64,000 nucleotides of DNA, from contig SCTX01000089.1 of assembly GCA_004298385.1 (NCBI GenBank), positions 1 to 64,000 of the forward strand, given 5' to 3'. Positions 1 to 6,156 of the stretch are shown one piece after another. Made by a program: the position numbers and the translations under genes. The first letter of the stretch is position 1; each line of letters begins with the position of its first letter. A model generated the notes under the pieces. It had not been told where the DNA came from and made no database searches. It worked only from the letters and a program-made list of their open reading frames with translations. The stretch is from Betaproteobacteria bacterium. GTDB lineage: Bacteria > Pseudomonadota > Gammaproteobacteria > Burkholderiales > SG8-39.

Positions 1-2
1 TG

Positions 3-293
3 AAGACCCGCGCCGAACGCAATCATCGCTCCCTGCAGGGCGAAGTGATGGCGATATTGGTGCAGGCTTCGGCGGCCAGCACGGCGGAGCAATCTTCACC
101 GCCTTATCGGGCATCCCTGACCGAAAGCGGGGCGCAGAAGGCAGCGCCCGCGCCCCAGCCTGCCGCGGGCGCGCTCGGGAAGAAGCTCACGATCGAAGAA
201 ATCTGGGAGCGCGGCAAGCGCCTTGGCCTTTCCAGTCCCAACGATTCCGCCAGCATCGTGCGCAAGCTCCGCAATGAACGCCACGGTCGTTGA
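3..293 (+). CDS. FitA/VapB-type RHH antitoxin, 5' end outside the window
   Basis: Antitoxin of a type II RHH/PIN module; it should bind the downstream PIN toxin and repress its own operon. The frame is open from base 3, and the codons before the ORF-track start read KTRAERNHRSLQGEV, typical of the RHH domain of FitA-like proteins, so the true start lies upstream of the window. The linker is Ala/Pro rich, and the C-terminus (LTIEEIWERGKRLGL) looks like a toxin-binding tail. The stop overlaps the toxin start by 20 bases, which implies translational coupling. The family call rests on the RHH segment plus the PIN neighbour. Confidence 0.75.
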   Translation, partial: KTRAERNHRSLQGEVMAILVQASAASTAEQSSPPYRASLTESGAQKAAPAPQPAAGALGKKLTIEEIWERGKRLGLSSPNDSASIVRKLRNERHGR

Positions 294-666
294 TTGTTCC
301 GCCCTCGCCGCGGTGGTTTTCGAAGAAGACTGGGCCGGCGAAGTCGTGCCGAAACTGAAGGGACGCCGGCTGATCGCCCCGGCACTGCTGCCGTTCGAGC
401 TCGCGCAGGTGTGCTCGACGAAGATGCGGCGCCAACCGACCCAAAGCGCCATCCTGCTGGACCAGTTTGTCGCCGCTCTCGGCGAACTGGGGCTGGACCT
501 GGAGCCCGTCGGCTTCGACGAGCTGCCGGCGCTGGCGGAGCAGCACGGCCTGTCTTGCTACGATGCGGCCTATCTGTGGCTCGCCCTGGCGCACCAAGCG
601 CCTCTGGTGACCTTCGATCGGAGGCTCGCGGCGGCGTATCGCGAGGCGGTGAAGGAAATCGAATGA
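274..666 (+). CDS. vapC: VapC-family PIN-domain toxin
   Basis: Putative PIN-domain ribonuclease of 130 aa. The ORF track opens at 223, but the family start is the ATG at 274 (MNATVVDCSALAAVVF), inside the antitoxin end. Acidic residues fit the PIN active site: Asp in VVDCSAL, Glu in LLPFELAQ, Asp in CYDAAYLWLA and Asp in VTFDRRLA. Length is normal for VapC. It forms an operon with the upstream RHH antitoxin, which should neutralise it. The exact RNA target cannot be read from sequence. Confidence 0.85.
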   Translation: MNATVVDCSALAAVVFEEDWAGEVVPKLKGRRLIAPALLPFELAQVCSTKMRRQPTQSAILLDQFVAALGELGLDLEPVGFDELPALAEQHGLSCYDAAYLWLALAHQAPLVTFDRRLAAAYREAVKEIE

Positions 667-673
667 CTCCTGT

Positions 674-751
674 CGCGGTCATGAACTGACCAGAAGAGGC
701 GAAGGGCGGCTGGAAGACGCGGCCGGCGGCGTGACGACAGGCGATTTTCGC
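674..751 (+). repeat. Fused 3' ends of a lost DUF4258/HTH module
   Basis: This stretch repeats two separate parts of the module at 2567-3232. Bases about 674-692 (cggtcatgaactgaccag) match the end of the DUF4258 gene near 2757-2775. Bases about 692-751 match 3191-3250, the last codons of its HTH partner (EEAKGGWKTR.AA stop) plus flank. The simplest reading is a second copy of the module that lost everything between these points, leaving the two gene ends joined. Confidence 0.8.
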
Positions 752-952
752 GTCCGAGCCGCTATGCCGCTTACGCAACTCAATGCGGCAACTCAGATTG
801 AAGATCTCAAATCCCCGCCGTCGAATCGCCTGGAGGCTCTCAAGGGTGATCGCAAAGGCCAGTGGAACATCCGGATCAACGAGCAGTGGCGAGTGTGCTT
901 TCGCTTTTCGAAGGGCGACGCTTTCGACGTTGAGATCGTCGATTACCATTGA
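752..952 (+). pseudogene. higB toxin relic, N-terminus missing
   Basis: The frame reads LNAATQIEDLKSPPSNRLEALKGDRKGQWNIRINEQWRVCF...DVEIVDYH, the C-terminal two thirds of a HigB/RelE-type mRNA interferase of about 92 aa. The first 30 or so residues are absent; the sequence upstream of about base 752 belongs to the fused repeat from another TA module. A GTG at 731 or the ATG at 767 could give a short protein, but it would lack the N-terminal helices. The cognate higA follows 12 bases after the stop and looks intact, so toxin function was probably lost while the antitoxin stayed. Confidence 0.8.
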
Positions 953-964
953 ACGGAGGTTTTT

Positions 965-1261
965 GTGATCAAGAACGGATTGCCGCCTATCCACCCGGGT
1001 GAATTCCTTCGCGAAATCCTCGACGAACGCCGCCTATCCCAAGCCAGTTTCGCGCGCTTCATAGGCGTGGCACCTATGCGCATCTCCCATATCGTCAAGG
1101 GTTCGAGGCCCGTTTCGGCAGAGCTGGCACTGCTGTTTGGGCGAGCTTTCGGCCAGTCACCGCGATATTGGCTCAATCTTCAAGCGGTCTACGACCTGAA
1201 GCTGGCCGAGCGCGCAATCGCAAAGCAATTGAAAAGCGTATCTGAACTCGAAGCGGCCTGA
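965..1261 (+). CDS. higA: HigA-family XRE antitoxin
   Basis: 98-aa helix-turn-helix antitoxin (PPIHPGEFLREILDERRLSQASFARFIGVAPMRISHIVKGSRPVSAELALLFGRAFGQSPRYWLNLQ), the classic HigA layout. It starts with GTG at 965, supported by a GGAGG about 5 bases upstream. Its role would be to bind HigB and repress the operon. Its toxin gene is truncated (752-952), so it is now an orphan that may still act as a DNA-binding protein or protect against other HigB toxins (inference). Confidence 0.85.
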   Translation: MIKNGLPPIHPGEFLREILDERRLSQASFARFIGVAPMRISHIVKGSRPVSAELALLFGRAFGQSPRYWLNLQAVYDLKLAERAIAKQLKSVSELEAA

Positions 1262-1296
1262 GCCAACCCCCCTTTCCGCCTCATAAACCCGGATTC

Positions 1297-1600
1297 CTAC
1301 GCAAGGCGCGCCTCCACCATCCGCCTCCACGGCGTCGCAGCGCGCAGCCGCGACCAGGCCGAACAGGTCGACGCGCACGAGGTGCTGCACGAAGGGGGCG
1401 ATGTCGATGTCGGCAAGGCCGTACTCCTCGCTGGCGAGCCACGGTGAACCATGTAGAGCGCGATCGATGCGCTCGACCATCTCGGTCAGGCGCGCAACGG
1501 ACGGCCTCAAGTCGTCTGCCGAAATGCCGTCCGGCGCCGCCTTGGCCACGACCTCGGTGCCGATGACGCTGCCGCCCCCATAGGCCACTGCCCGGAACGC
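1297..1600 (-). pseudogene. Glutathione S-transferase C-terminal relic
   Basis: On the minus strand the frame shows AVAYGGGSVIGTEVVAKAAPDG...ARLTEMVERIDRALHGSPWLASEEYGLADIDIAPFV.HLVRVDLFGL, the all-helical C-terminal half of a GST. One frameshift near 1330 is needed to reach the natural end (PWRRMVEARLA stop at 1297-1299). The N-terminal thioredoxin-fold half is not found upstream. The rest of the 1262-1789 gap holds only this relic and the promoter of the next module. Its last bases recur at 3942-3969. Confidence 0.75.
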
Positions 1601-1754
1601 CGCGTCCTTGTTGGTTTCCGACCGATTTGCGCTCCGAAGCCAGGCGCTTGCGCTCGAGTTGCGCACGTTGTCAGATGCGAAAGCGAGCCCGGTCGCCGGC
1701 GATAATTCACGATCCCGATTCACAGGAATTGGCTTTGCATCGGTGCACGCTCAT

Positions 1755-1783
1755 TTCCAAGCCAATACACTTAGTGATATACT
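1755..1783 (+). promoter_or_regulatory. Sigma-70-like promoter of the RelE/HTH module
   Basis: TTCCAA at 1755-1760, a 17-base spacer and TATACT at 1778-1783. The -10 ends 6 bases before the ATG at 1790, predicting transcription start at or next to the start codon. TAGT-gatat-ACTA (about 1772-1784) overlaps the -10 and is a candidate autorepressor site. Confidence 0.55.
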
Positions 1784-1789
1784 ACGACG

Positions 1790-2161
1790 ATGAAGAGAGT
1801 CTTCATGACGCGCCATTTCAGCCGCTGGATGCGCAACACCGGGTTGACCGAAGCAGCTCTACGCAAGGCGGTGGCGGAGATGGAGCAAGGCTTGATCGAC
1901 GCCGAACTCGGCGGCGGCGTGGTGAAGAAACGGGTGGCGCTTCCGGGACGCGGCAAGAGCGGCGGAGCGCGCACCCTGGTGGCAACGAACCGGGGTGACC
2001 GTTGGTTTTTCGTGTTCGGTTTCGAGAAGAACGAGCGCGACAACATTTCGGCCCGCGAACTCCAAGCGTTGCAAGCGATCGCGGCCGATTTGCTGAAACT
2101 CACCGCCAGCGATCTGGATGCCCAGGTCGGGACAGGCGCACTACAGGAGATATGCTTATGA
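1790..2161 (+). CDS. RelE/HigB-like type II toxin
   Basis: 123-aa protein of the RelE-type toxin group that starts MKRVF.T..FSRW and carries GGGVVKKRVALPGRGKSGGARTLVATNRGDRWFFVFGFEKNERDNI. The GRGKSGG-R segment and the FVFGFEKNERDNI strand-helix are hallmarks. Predicted ribosome-dependent mRNA interferase. The start at 1790 matches the family N-terminus; no Shine-Dalgarno precedes it, in line with the predicted leaderless mRNA. Its stop overlaps the antitoxin ATG (ATGA). Confidence 0.8.
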   Translation: MKRVFMTRHFSRWMRNTGLTEAALRKAVAEMEQGLIDAELGGGVVKKRVALPGRGKSGGARTLVATNRGDRWFFVFGFEKNERDNISARELQALQAIAADLLKLTASDLDAQVGTGALQEICL

Positions 2162-2481
2162 CAGCCAAGACCGTCGCGAAGAGCCGCATTCTGAAGGCGG
2201 TGCATGAAACCGCGCGTGATCTGAATGCGGCCGGTTTCATCGACATGCGCCGGATGCGCGAGTACGACGCACTGTGCCTGGCGCCGATTCCCGTTTATTC
2301 AAGGCAGAGAATCCGCGCCTTGCGCCAGCGCCACAAGCTGAGCCAGGCGGTGCTGGCGGCGGTGCTCAACACCAGTTTGTCGACCGTGCGCCAATGGGAA
2401 ATCGGCGACAAGCACCCCAGCGGCCCGTCGCTCAAGCTGCTCGATCTGCTCGACCGTAAAGGGCTGGAATCGCTGATCTGA
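2158..2481 (+). CDS. HTH (XRE/NadS-like) antitoxin
   Basis: 107-aa antitoxin partner of the RelE-like toxin. The first half (SRILKAVHETARDLNAAGFIDMRRMREYDALCL) precedes an XRE helix-turn-helix (IRALRQRHKLSQAVLAAVLNTSLSTVRQWEIGDKHPSGPSLKLLDLL). The ORF track opens far upstream at 2002. I chose ATG 2158 because AGGAG lies 8 bases before it and it overlaps the toxin stop; ATG 2152 is too close to that site. Likely binds the toxin and autorepresses through the site near 1778. Confidence 0.8.
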   Translation: MTAKTVAKSRILKAVHETARDLNAAGFIDMRRMREYDALCLAPIPVYSRQRIRALRQRHKLSQAVLAAVLNTSLSTVRQWEIGDKHPSGPSLKLLDLLDRKGLESLI

Positions 2482-2566
2482 TCAGTGCGGAAGATCGCAT
2501 GCAGGCCGGAAAGCCGCGTGGATACTGGCTTGCAAGCCGGTCCTGACGAAACACGCAAAGCAGCGT

Positions 2567-2770
2567 ATGCGGCAGCGCCGCATCAACCTGCGCCAGATCA
2601 TGGAATGCCTGCGCAAAGGACGTATCTTCGAGCCGGCACACCTGACCATCCATGGTGACTGGATGGCGACGCTCGAGCATCAGTATGCGGGCGACGCGGT
2701 GCGGGTTGTCGTCGCCATCGAACGACAGGAAGACGGCGAACTGGCCGTGGTTGTGACGGTCATGAACTGA
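2567..2770 (+). CDS. DUF4258-type putative toxin
   Basis: 67-aa frame (MRQRRINLRQIMECLRKGRIFEPAHLTIHGDWMATLEHQYAGDAVRVVVAIERQEDGELAVVVTVMN) with the DUF4258 pattern seen in small proteins paired with HTH antitoxins. In-frame codons upstream of the ATG read LTKHAKQ, typical of the family N-terminus, but no normal start codon precedes them. Either a non-AUG start is used or the 5' end is damaged. The HTH gene follows 15 bases later. Toxin activity is inferred from context. Confidence 0.6.
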   Translation: MRQRRINLRQIMECLRKGRIFEPAHLTIHGDWMATLEHQYAGDAVRVVVAIERQEDGELAVVVTVMN

Positions 2771-2785
2771 CCAGGAGAGAGAGTA

Positions 2786-3232
2786 ATGATCAAAGGATAC
2801 CGCTACACCGAAAGCGGCCTGACGAATGTCTGGCTGGCGAACGGCTACACCATCAGGAAAACCAAGTACGGGGAAGGCGTATCCATCCGCGACGTGGACA
2901 GCCTGCATCGTGCCCTGGCCCGGGCTTTGTCGAACAAGCCGCGCCTGACGGGAACGGAGGTCCGCTTCCTGCGCAAGGAAATGGGCCTGTCGCAGCGCGG
3001 CCTCGGGGAGCTGCTCGGCGTGACCGACCAGGCGGTGTCGCTATGGGAGCGAAAAGGCCAGTTGCCGAAGACGGCCGATCGGCTGCTGCGCCTGATCTAC
3101 GTCGAACACGACCGGGGCAACGCCCCCATACGCACCACCATCCAGCGCATCAACGATATGGACGCGCAGGAGCGCGAGCACATCATCGCGGAAGAGGCGA
3201 AGGGCGGCTGGAAGACGCGGCTGGCGGCGTGA
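2786..3232 (+). CDS. MqsA-like HTH antitoxin partnered with DUF4258
   Basis: 148-aa regulator. The N-terminal 55 residues (YRYTESGLTNVWLANGYTIRKTKYGEGVSIRDVDSLHRAL) are followed by an XRE HTH (LTGTEVRFLRKEMGLSQRGLGELLGVTDQAVSLWERKGQLPKTADRLLRLIYVEH) and a short tail ending EEAKGGWKTRLAA. There are no Zn-binding CXXC pairs as in true MqsA. An AGGAGAGAG motif precedes the ATG. Probably binds and represses with the upstream DUF4258 protein. Its 3' end exists in two more places in this island (674-751 and 3904-3945). Confidence 0.75.
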   Translation: MIKGYRYTESGLTNVWLANGYTIRKTKYGEGVSIRDVDSLHRALARALSNKPRLTGTEVRFLRKEMGLSQRGLGELLGVTDQAVSLWERKGQLPKTADRLLRLIYVEHDRGNAPIRTTIQRINDMDAQEREHIIAEEAKGGWKTRLAA

Positions 3233-3253
3233 CGACAGGCGATTTTCGCAGCG

Positions 3254-3607
3254 CTACGCCGCCCGCTTGCCCTGCGCGTGGCGCTCGGTCAGCAGGTACA
3301 GCACATACTGGTTCAGGCTCACGCCCTGGGATTTCGCGGCCTTCGCCATGTCCGCGTGCAGGCGTTTGGGCACGCGCATGAGGAACTTGCCGCTGTAGGC
3401 CATTTCGTCCGCGGGCTTCGACGGCGCGGGCACGGCGCGCTTCATGCTCTTGGCGGCCTTGATCCAGGCGGCGATGGCGTCGTGCGCCTCGCGGATCGCC
3501 GCGGCTTCGGTCTTGCCCCAGGCATTGCAGCCGGCAAGGTCGGGCACGACGGCGATGTAGCCCTCGTCCTCGTCGCTCCAGAACACCTCAATCGGATACT
3601 TCGTCAT
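3254..3607 (-). CDS. hicB: HicB-family antitoxin
   Basis: Antitoxin with the HicB fold at the N-terminus (MTKYPIEVFWSDEDEGYIAVVPDLAGCNAWGKTEAAAIREAHDAIAAWI) and an Arc/CopG-like RHH DNA-binding tail (FLMRVPKRLHADMAKAAKSQGVSLNQYVLYLLTER). The ORF track starts at 3619 (METKM); I prefer the second ATG at 3607, which has GGAG at proper spacing. It overlaps the end of hicA. It should bind HicA and repress the operon. Confidence 0.85.
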   Translation of the reverse strand: MTKYPIEVFWSDEDEGYIAVVPDLAGCNAWGKTEAAAIREAHDAIAAWIKAAKSMKRAVPAPSKPADEMAYSGKFLMRVPKRLHADMAKAAKSQGVSLNQYVLYLLTERHAQGKRAA

Positions 3608-3848
3608 CTTCGTCTCCATACTTGTCCATCATCCGGATCAGTTGCCGCGCCTGGTAGGGCGGAATGGTTCCGCCCCGGTTCTGGAAGTTGAGCAGATCGG
3701 GCTCGTCCGGCCGGCCGAAGGCGCGATGCGAGCCCTGTCCGCCGCTGTGGCTGAAGCCCAGCCGCTCCGCCACTTTGCAGGCGTCCTCGAAGCGCACCGC
3801 CTTCGGGTTCGCCCGGATTGCGGCCAGCAGCTTGTCTCGCCTCGTCAT
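3588..3848 (-). CDS. hicA: HicA-family mRNA interferase toxin
   Basis: 86-aa protein with the double-stranded-RNA-binding-like HicA fold: RDKLLAAIRANPKAVRFEDACKVAERLGFSHSGGQGSHRAFGRPDEPDLLNFQNRGGTIPPYQARQLIRMMDKYGD. The catalytic His is in GSHRAF. It is upstream of and overlaps hicB, the usual order. A TATAAT box ends 6 bases before its ATG, so the message is probably leaderless. Toxin identity is secure at family level. Confidence 0.88.
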   Translation of the reverse strand: MTRRDKLLAAIRANPKAVRFEDACKVAERLGFSHSGGQGSHRAFGRPDEPDLLNFQNRGGTIPPYQARQLIRMMDKYGDEDDEVSD

Positions 3849-3854
3849 GGAATG

Positions 3855-3881
3855 ATTATACTATATGCGGTATCAAGTCGA
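3855..3881 (-). promoter_or_regulatory. hicA promoter with overlapping palindrome
   Basis: On the minus strand TATAAT (3860-3855) lies 6 bases before the hicA ATG. The best -35 is TCGACT (3881-3876, 4 of 6 matches, 15-base spacing), so it is weak. The plus-strand sequence ATAC-tatatgcg-GTAT around 3858-3873 is an imperfect palindrome over the -10 and a candidate HicB operator. Confidence 0.45.
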
Positions 3882-3903
3882 CTCGCAGCATCATGGACAA
3901 GTC

Positions 3904-3969
3904 ATCGCAGAGGAGGCGAACGGCGGCTGGACGACACGAGTCGCGCCTCCACCATCCGCCGCCATGGCG
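3904..3969 (+). repeat. Joined relics: HTH antitoxin 3' end and GST 3' end
   Basis: Bases 3904-3945 translate as IAEEANGGWTTRVA, a diverged copy of the tail of the HTH gene ending at 3232. From 3942 the sequence cgcgcctccaccatccgcc is identical to 1307-1325, the end of the GST relic. The remaining 3970-4190 has no supported gene. It holds a GC-rich hairpin-like string (ccccaaggggacttccttcgggg) near 4127 of unknown role. Confidence 0.65.
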
Positions 3970-4193
3970 CTGCGTGAATCTCAGTCGGGCACTGGCTGGC
4001 CGCCTTCGGAGCCCGCAGGCGGCATCGCGCTGGCGTAGGCAGGGCGCGAAGTGACGCGCGCATATCCGATAGCCCCTAACGCAGCCGATATCATAGGCGC
4101 CGGGCGAAACGCCGCGTCCCTATCCCCCAAGGGGACTTCCTTCGGGGCGTTGGGTTTCCGGCCGGTTTGTGCCGGTTCCTTTTCCTCCAATCC

Positions 4194-4220
4194 CGTGCTA
4201 CACTGAATCCGTGTAACACG
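4194..4220 (+). promoter_or_regulatory. Palindromic operator of the second RHH/PIN module
   Basis: CGTGCTACAC (4194-4203), a 7-base spacer and GTGTAACACG (4211-4220) form an inverted repeat with one mismatch over 10-base arms. It lies 18 bases before the antitoxin ATG and includes a -10-like TACACT. RHH antitoxins autoregulate through such sites; binding here is inferred. Confidence 0.6.
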
Positions 4221-4238
4221 AGTCGAGGAGATTGAACC

Positions 4239-4469
4239 ATGGCCAACCTCACCATCACCGTACCCGAGGAAATCCTGAAAAGCGCGCGCCGGCGGGCGCT
4301 GGAGCAGGGCACGTCGGTCAACGCGGTGCTGCGCGACTACCTCGCCCAGTTCGCCGGCACGCAATCGGCGCAAGCGAACGCGGCGAAGCGCGTGCTGGAA
4401 TTGTCGAGAGCCGCCCGCTCGGGCCGCGGCAAGGCCAAGTGGAGCCGCGAGGAGCTGCATCAACGGTGA
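4239..4469 (+). CDS. RHH-type antitoxin of PIN module
   Basis: 76-aa antitoxin. The N-terminal strand-helix-helix (MANLTITVPEEILKSARRRALEQGTSVNAVLRDYLAQFAG) is a ribbon-helix-helix DNA-binding domain; the C-terminal third (LELSRAARSGRGKAKWSREELHQR) is the expected toxin-wrapping tail. GAGGAG precedes the ATG. Its stop overlaps the GTG start of the PIN toxin. The palindrome at 4194-4220 is its likely operator. Confidence 0.85.
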   Translation: MANLTITVPEEILKSARRRALEQGTSVNAVLRDYLAQFAGTQSAQANAAKRVLELSRAARSGRGKAKWSREELHQR

Positions 4470-4879
4470 AGTTTTTCTTCGACACCAACGTCCTCGTCTA
4501 CCTGTTCGACGCCGATTCACCCGACAAGCGCAAGAAGGCGCGCGCCCTTTTCCAGAAGCACGCCGAGGCAGGCGACATCCTGCTGAGCACGCAAGTGCTG
4601 CAGGAGTTCTACGTGGCCGTCACGCGCAAGCTGGCGCGGTCATTGGATGCCGCCACGGCGGCGGAATCGGTGTCGAGCTTCGCGGAACTGCCGCTGGTGC
4701 AGATCGACAGCGAGCTCATCCTCTCCGCCATCCACCGCAGCCGCAATAGCCAGCTTTCGTTCTGGGATGCCCTGATCGTGCAGGCGGCGATCGAAGGCCA
4801 CGCAAGCACGCTTTACTCCGAAGACATGCAGCACGGGCAAACGCTCGATAGCCTGCGCGTGGTCAACCCGTTTTCCTGA
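4466..4879 (+). CDS. PIN-domain toxin (VapC-like)
   Basis: 137-aa PIN nuclease. I placed the start at GTG 4466 (VKFFFDTNVLVYLFDADSP), which overlaps the antitoxin stop; the ORF-track start at 4232 would run through the antitoxin in another frame. Active-site acids: Asp in FFDTNVLVY, Glu in LQEFYVAVTRK, Asp in SFWDALIVQAA and the Glu-Asp in LYSEDMQHG. Predicted RNase neutralised by the RHH partner. Confidence 0.87.
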   Translation: MKFFFDTNVLVYLFDADSPDKRKKARALFQKHAEAGDILLSTQVLQEFYVAVTRKLARSLDAATAAESVSSFAELPLVQIDSELILSAIHRSRNSQLSFWDALIVQAAIEGHASTLYSEDMQHGQTLDSLRVVNPFS

Positions 4880-4985
4880 CCGCGCCCCCGAGCAGTCGCC
4901 GCGCCGGCGGCGGGCTCGCCGGAACGTGTTTCTCCGTTCGGTCCGGGTTACTCGGGTGAATGCCGCTCGGTAGCGCCGATTGCAT

Positions 4986-5582
4986 TCAGCGTGGCCCGGG
5001 CGGCCGCGCAGATTCGATCAGCCGGCAAGCAATGGCTATCGAGTTGCGGACTGAGTTCAAGTCACCCACATAGCCGCCGAGCGCTTGCTCCGCCCGTTTG
5101 CGCAGCGAGGCCGAGTCAATGAGGCCTTCTCCGGCAAGCAGCAGAATGTCCTCCCGATCCTGATCCGCAAATCGGGAAAGCTTAGCCACGGCCAAGTCAA
5201 TTGGCGCAAGCACTCTCACATCGATGAGCTTTTTGTCGATCCCAGGAAAGGCGACGGGCTGGGAATCCTTGTGCGCGTCCTCATGCAGCAGACCGAGAGT
5301 GTCGTTGTAATTTCGATCGAGGTACAGGAGGCGCGCGCGGCCATCGGGATCCCGATAGGAAACTTCGATCTCTTCATCGAACAGCACACGCTTCGAAAAA
5401 ACCGCGTCCACGTCCTCCGACACGCGAGCGCCCGTGAGCAGGTGCAGCGCGGCGCCTCCGGCGACATACATCCGTATGGGAAATGCATCGGGCCGCGAAC
5501 CCTTTAGGGTCTGCTGGATTCGCGACAAGACCTCGGTAAAGGCATTCAGGTATGCGTCTTGAGCCTTGATCTTCGGTGTCAT
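4986..5582 (-). CDS. DUF6036-like nucleotidyltransferase (putative toxin)
   Basis: 198-aa protein with a minimal nucleotidyltransferase signature: VAGGAALHLLTGARVSEDVDAVF (GG...EDVDA), then LLYLDRNYNDTLGLLHEDA and VRVLAPIDLAVAKLSRFADQDREDILLL, as in DUF6036/AbiEii-like proteins. The start is ATG 5582, with GAGG 8 bases upstream; the GTG at 5591 is less likely. It lies 10 bases after the HTH gene in one operon. A nucleotide-transferring toxin is the likely role by analogy with AbiE-type TA pairs; substrate unknown. A 107-bp piece of this gene recurs at 6562-6668. Confidence 0.7.
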   Translation of the reverse strand: MTPKIKAQDAYLNAFTEVLSRIQQTLKGSRPDAFPIRMYVAGGAALHLLTGARVSEDVDAVFSKRVLFDEEIEVSYRDPDGRARLLYLDRNYNDTLGLLHEDAHKDSQPVAFPGIDKKLIDVRVLAPIDLAVAKLSRFADQDREDILLLAGEGLIDSASLRKRAEQALGGYVGDLNSVRNSIAIACRLIESARPPGPR

Positions 5583-5592
5583 GCGAGACACC

Positions 5593-6117
5593 TCATGCGA
5601 GACCCCTGCGCCTTCTGGCCATGGGCAGGAACCGAGCCGCGCGCAGCGGCGATAGCTTCAGCCACAGGGCAAAGACTTCCGGAGTGGAGATTCCAGGATG
5701 AAGCGTCTCGGCAAGTCTTAGATAGCGCTCGCGTTCGAAACCCCGGGCGCTGGCGAGCAAGACGGCCAGGCCCCCCATGAAGAAGCCGGGCCCATGCGCC
5801 CGCCAAACATCCGGGTCGACACTGCCCGAGGCACATAGATCGAGCAGGTCATCCTCATATTCCCGACCGAATGCGTTTGGCAGGTGCTCGCCGTCCTGGA
5901 CGGTCGCAGGTACGGCAACCAGCGTGTAGCCCGCGGTTTGAGCCAGCGCCGCCAGTGTTTGCAGATCGCACGAAGGATTGCGCTTCAGCCTCGAGAGCGT
6001 TTCCTTGGGCAGGCCACTGGCTTTCGCCCAGCCCGAGTCGGTCGAAAACATTCCCTTCGCGGCCTTGGACATCTGATCCAGCAGCTTGGCAGGGCGAACA
6101 AGAGTTGATATATTCAT
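5593..6117 (-). CDS. HTH partner of DUF6036 (putative antitoxin)
   Basis: 174-aa protein. Residues about 10-65 form an HTH-like domain (LLDQMSKAAKGMFSTDSGWAKASGLPKETLSRLKRNPSCDLQTLAALAQTAGYTLVAVP). The C-terminal half is helical and hydrophobic (GPGFFMGGLAVLLASARGFERERYLRLAETLHPGISTPEVFALWLKLSPLRAARFLPMA). It is first in the operon with the DUF6036 gene, from a strong promoter that overlaps a palindrome. Antitoxin and autorepressor roles are inferred from order and the HTH. Confidence 0.65.
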   Translation of the reverse strand: MNISTLVRPAKLLDQMSKAAKGMFSTDSGWAKASGLPKETLSRLKRNPSCDLQTLAALAQTAGYTLVAVPATVQDGEHLPNAFGREYEDDLLDLCASGSVDPDVWRAHGPGFFMGGLAVLLASARGFERERYLRLAETLHPGISTPEVFALWLKLSPLRAARFLPMARRRRGLA

Positions 6118-6123
6118 CTACTA

Positions 6124-6156
6124 ATTATAAATTATATTGACATATAAATCAATATA
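6124..6156 (-). promoter_or_regulatory. Strong promoter and palindrome of HTH/DUF6036 operon
   Basis: Minus strand: TTGATT (6152-6147), 17 bases, TATAAT (6129-6124), then 6 bases to the ATG at 6117. The perfect inverted repeat TATATTGA-catataaa-TCAATATA (6133-6156) covers the spacer and -35, an ideal repressor position. The region 6157-6561 is AT rich to about 6290 and then GC rich; no gene was recognised in it. Confidence 0.7.

Noticed and set aside
4127-4165. GC-rich hairpin-like string near 4127
   Set aside because: Could be a common genomic repeat or terminator, but arms are imperfect and no transcript end or T-tract supports it.
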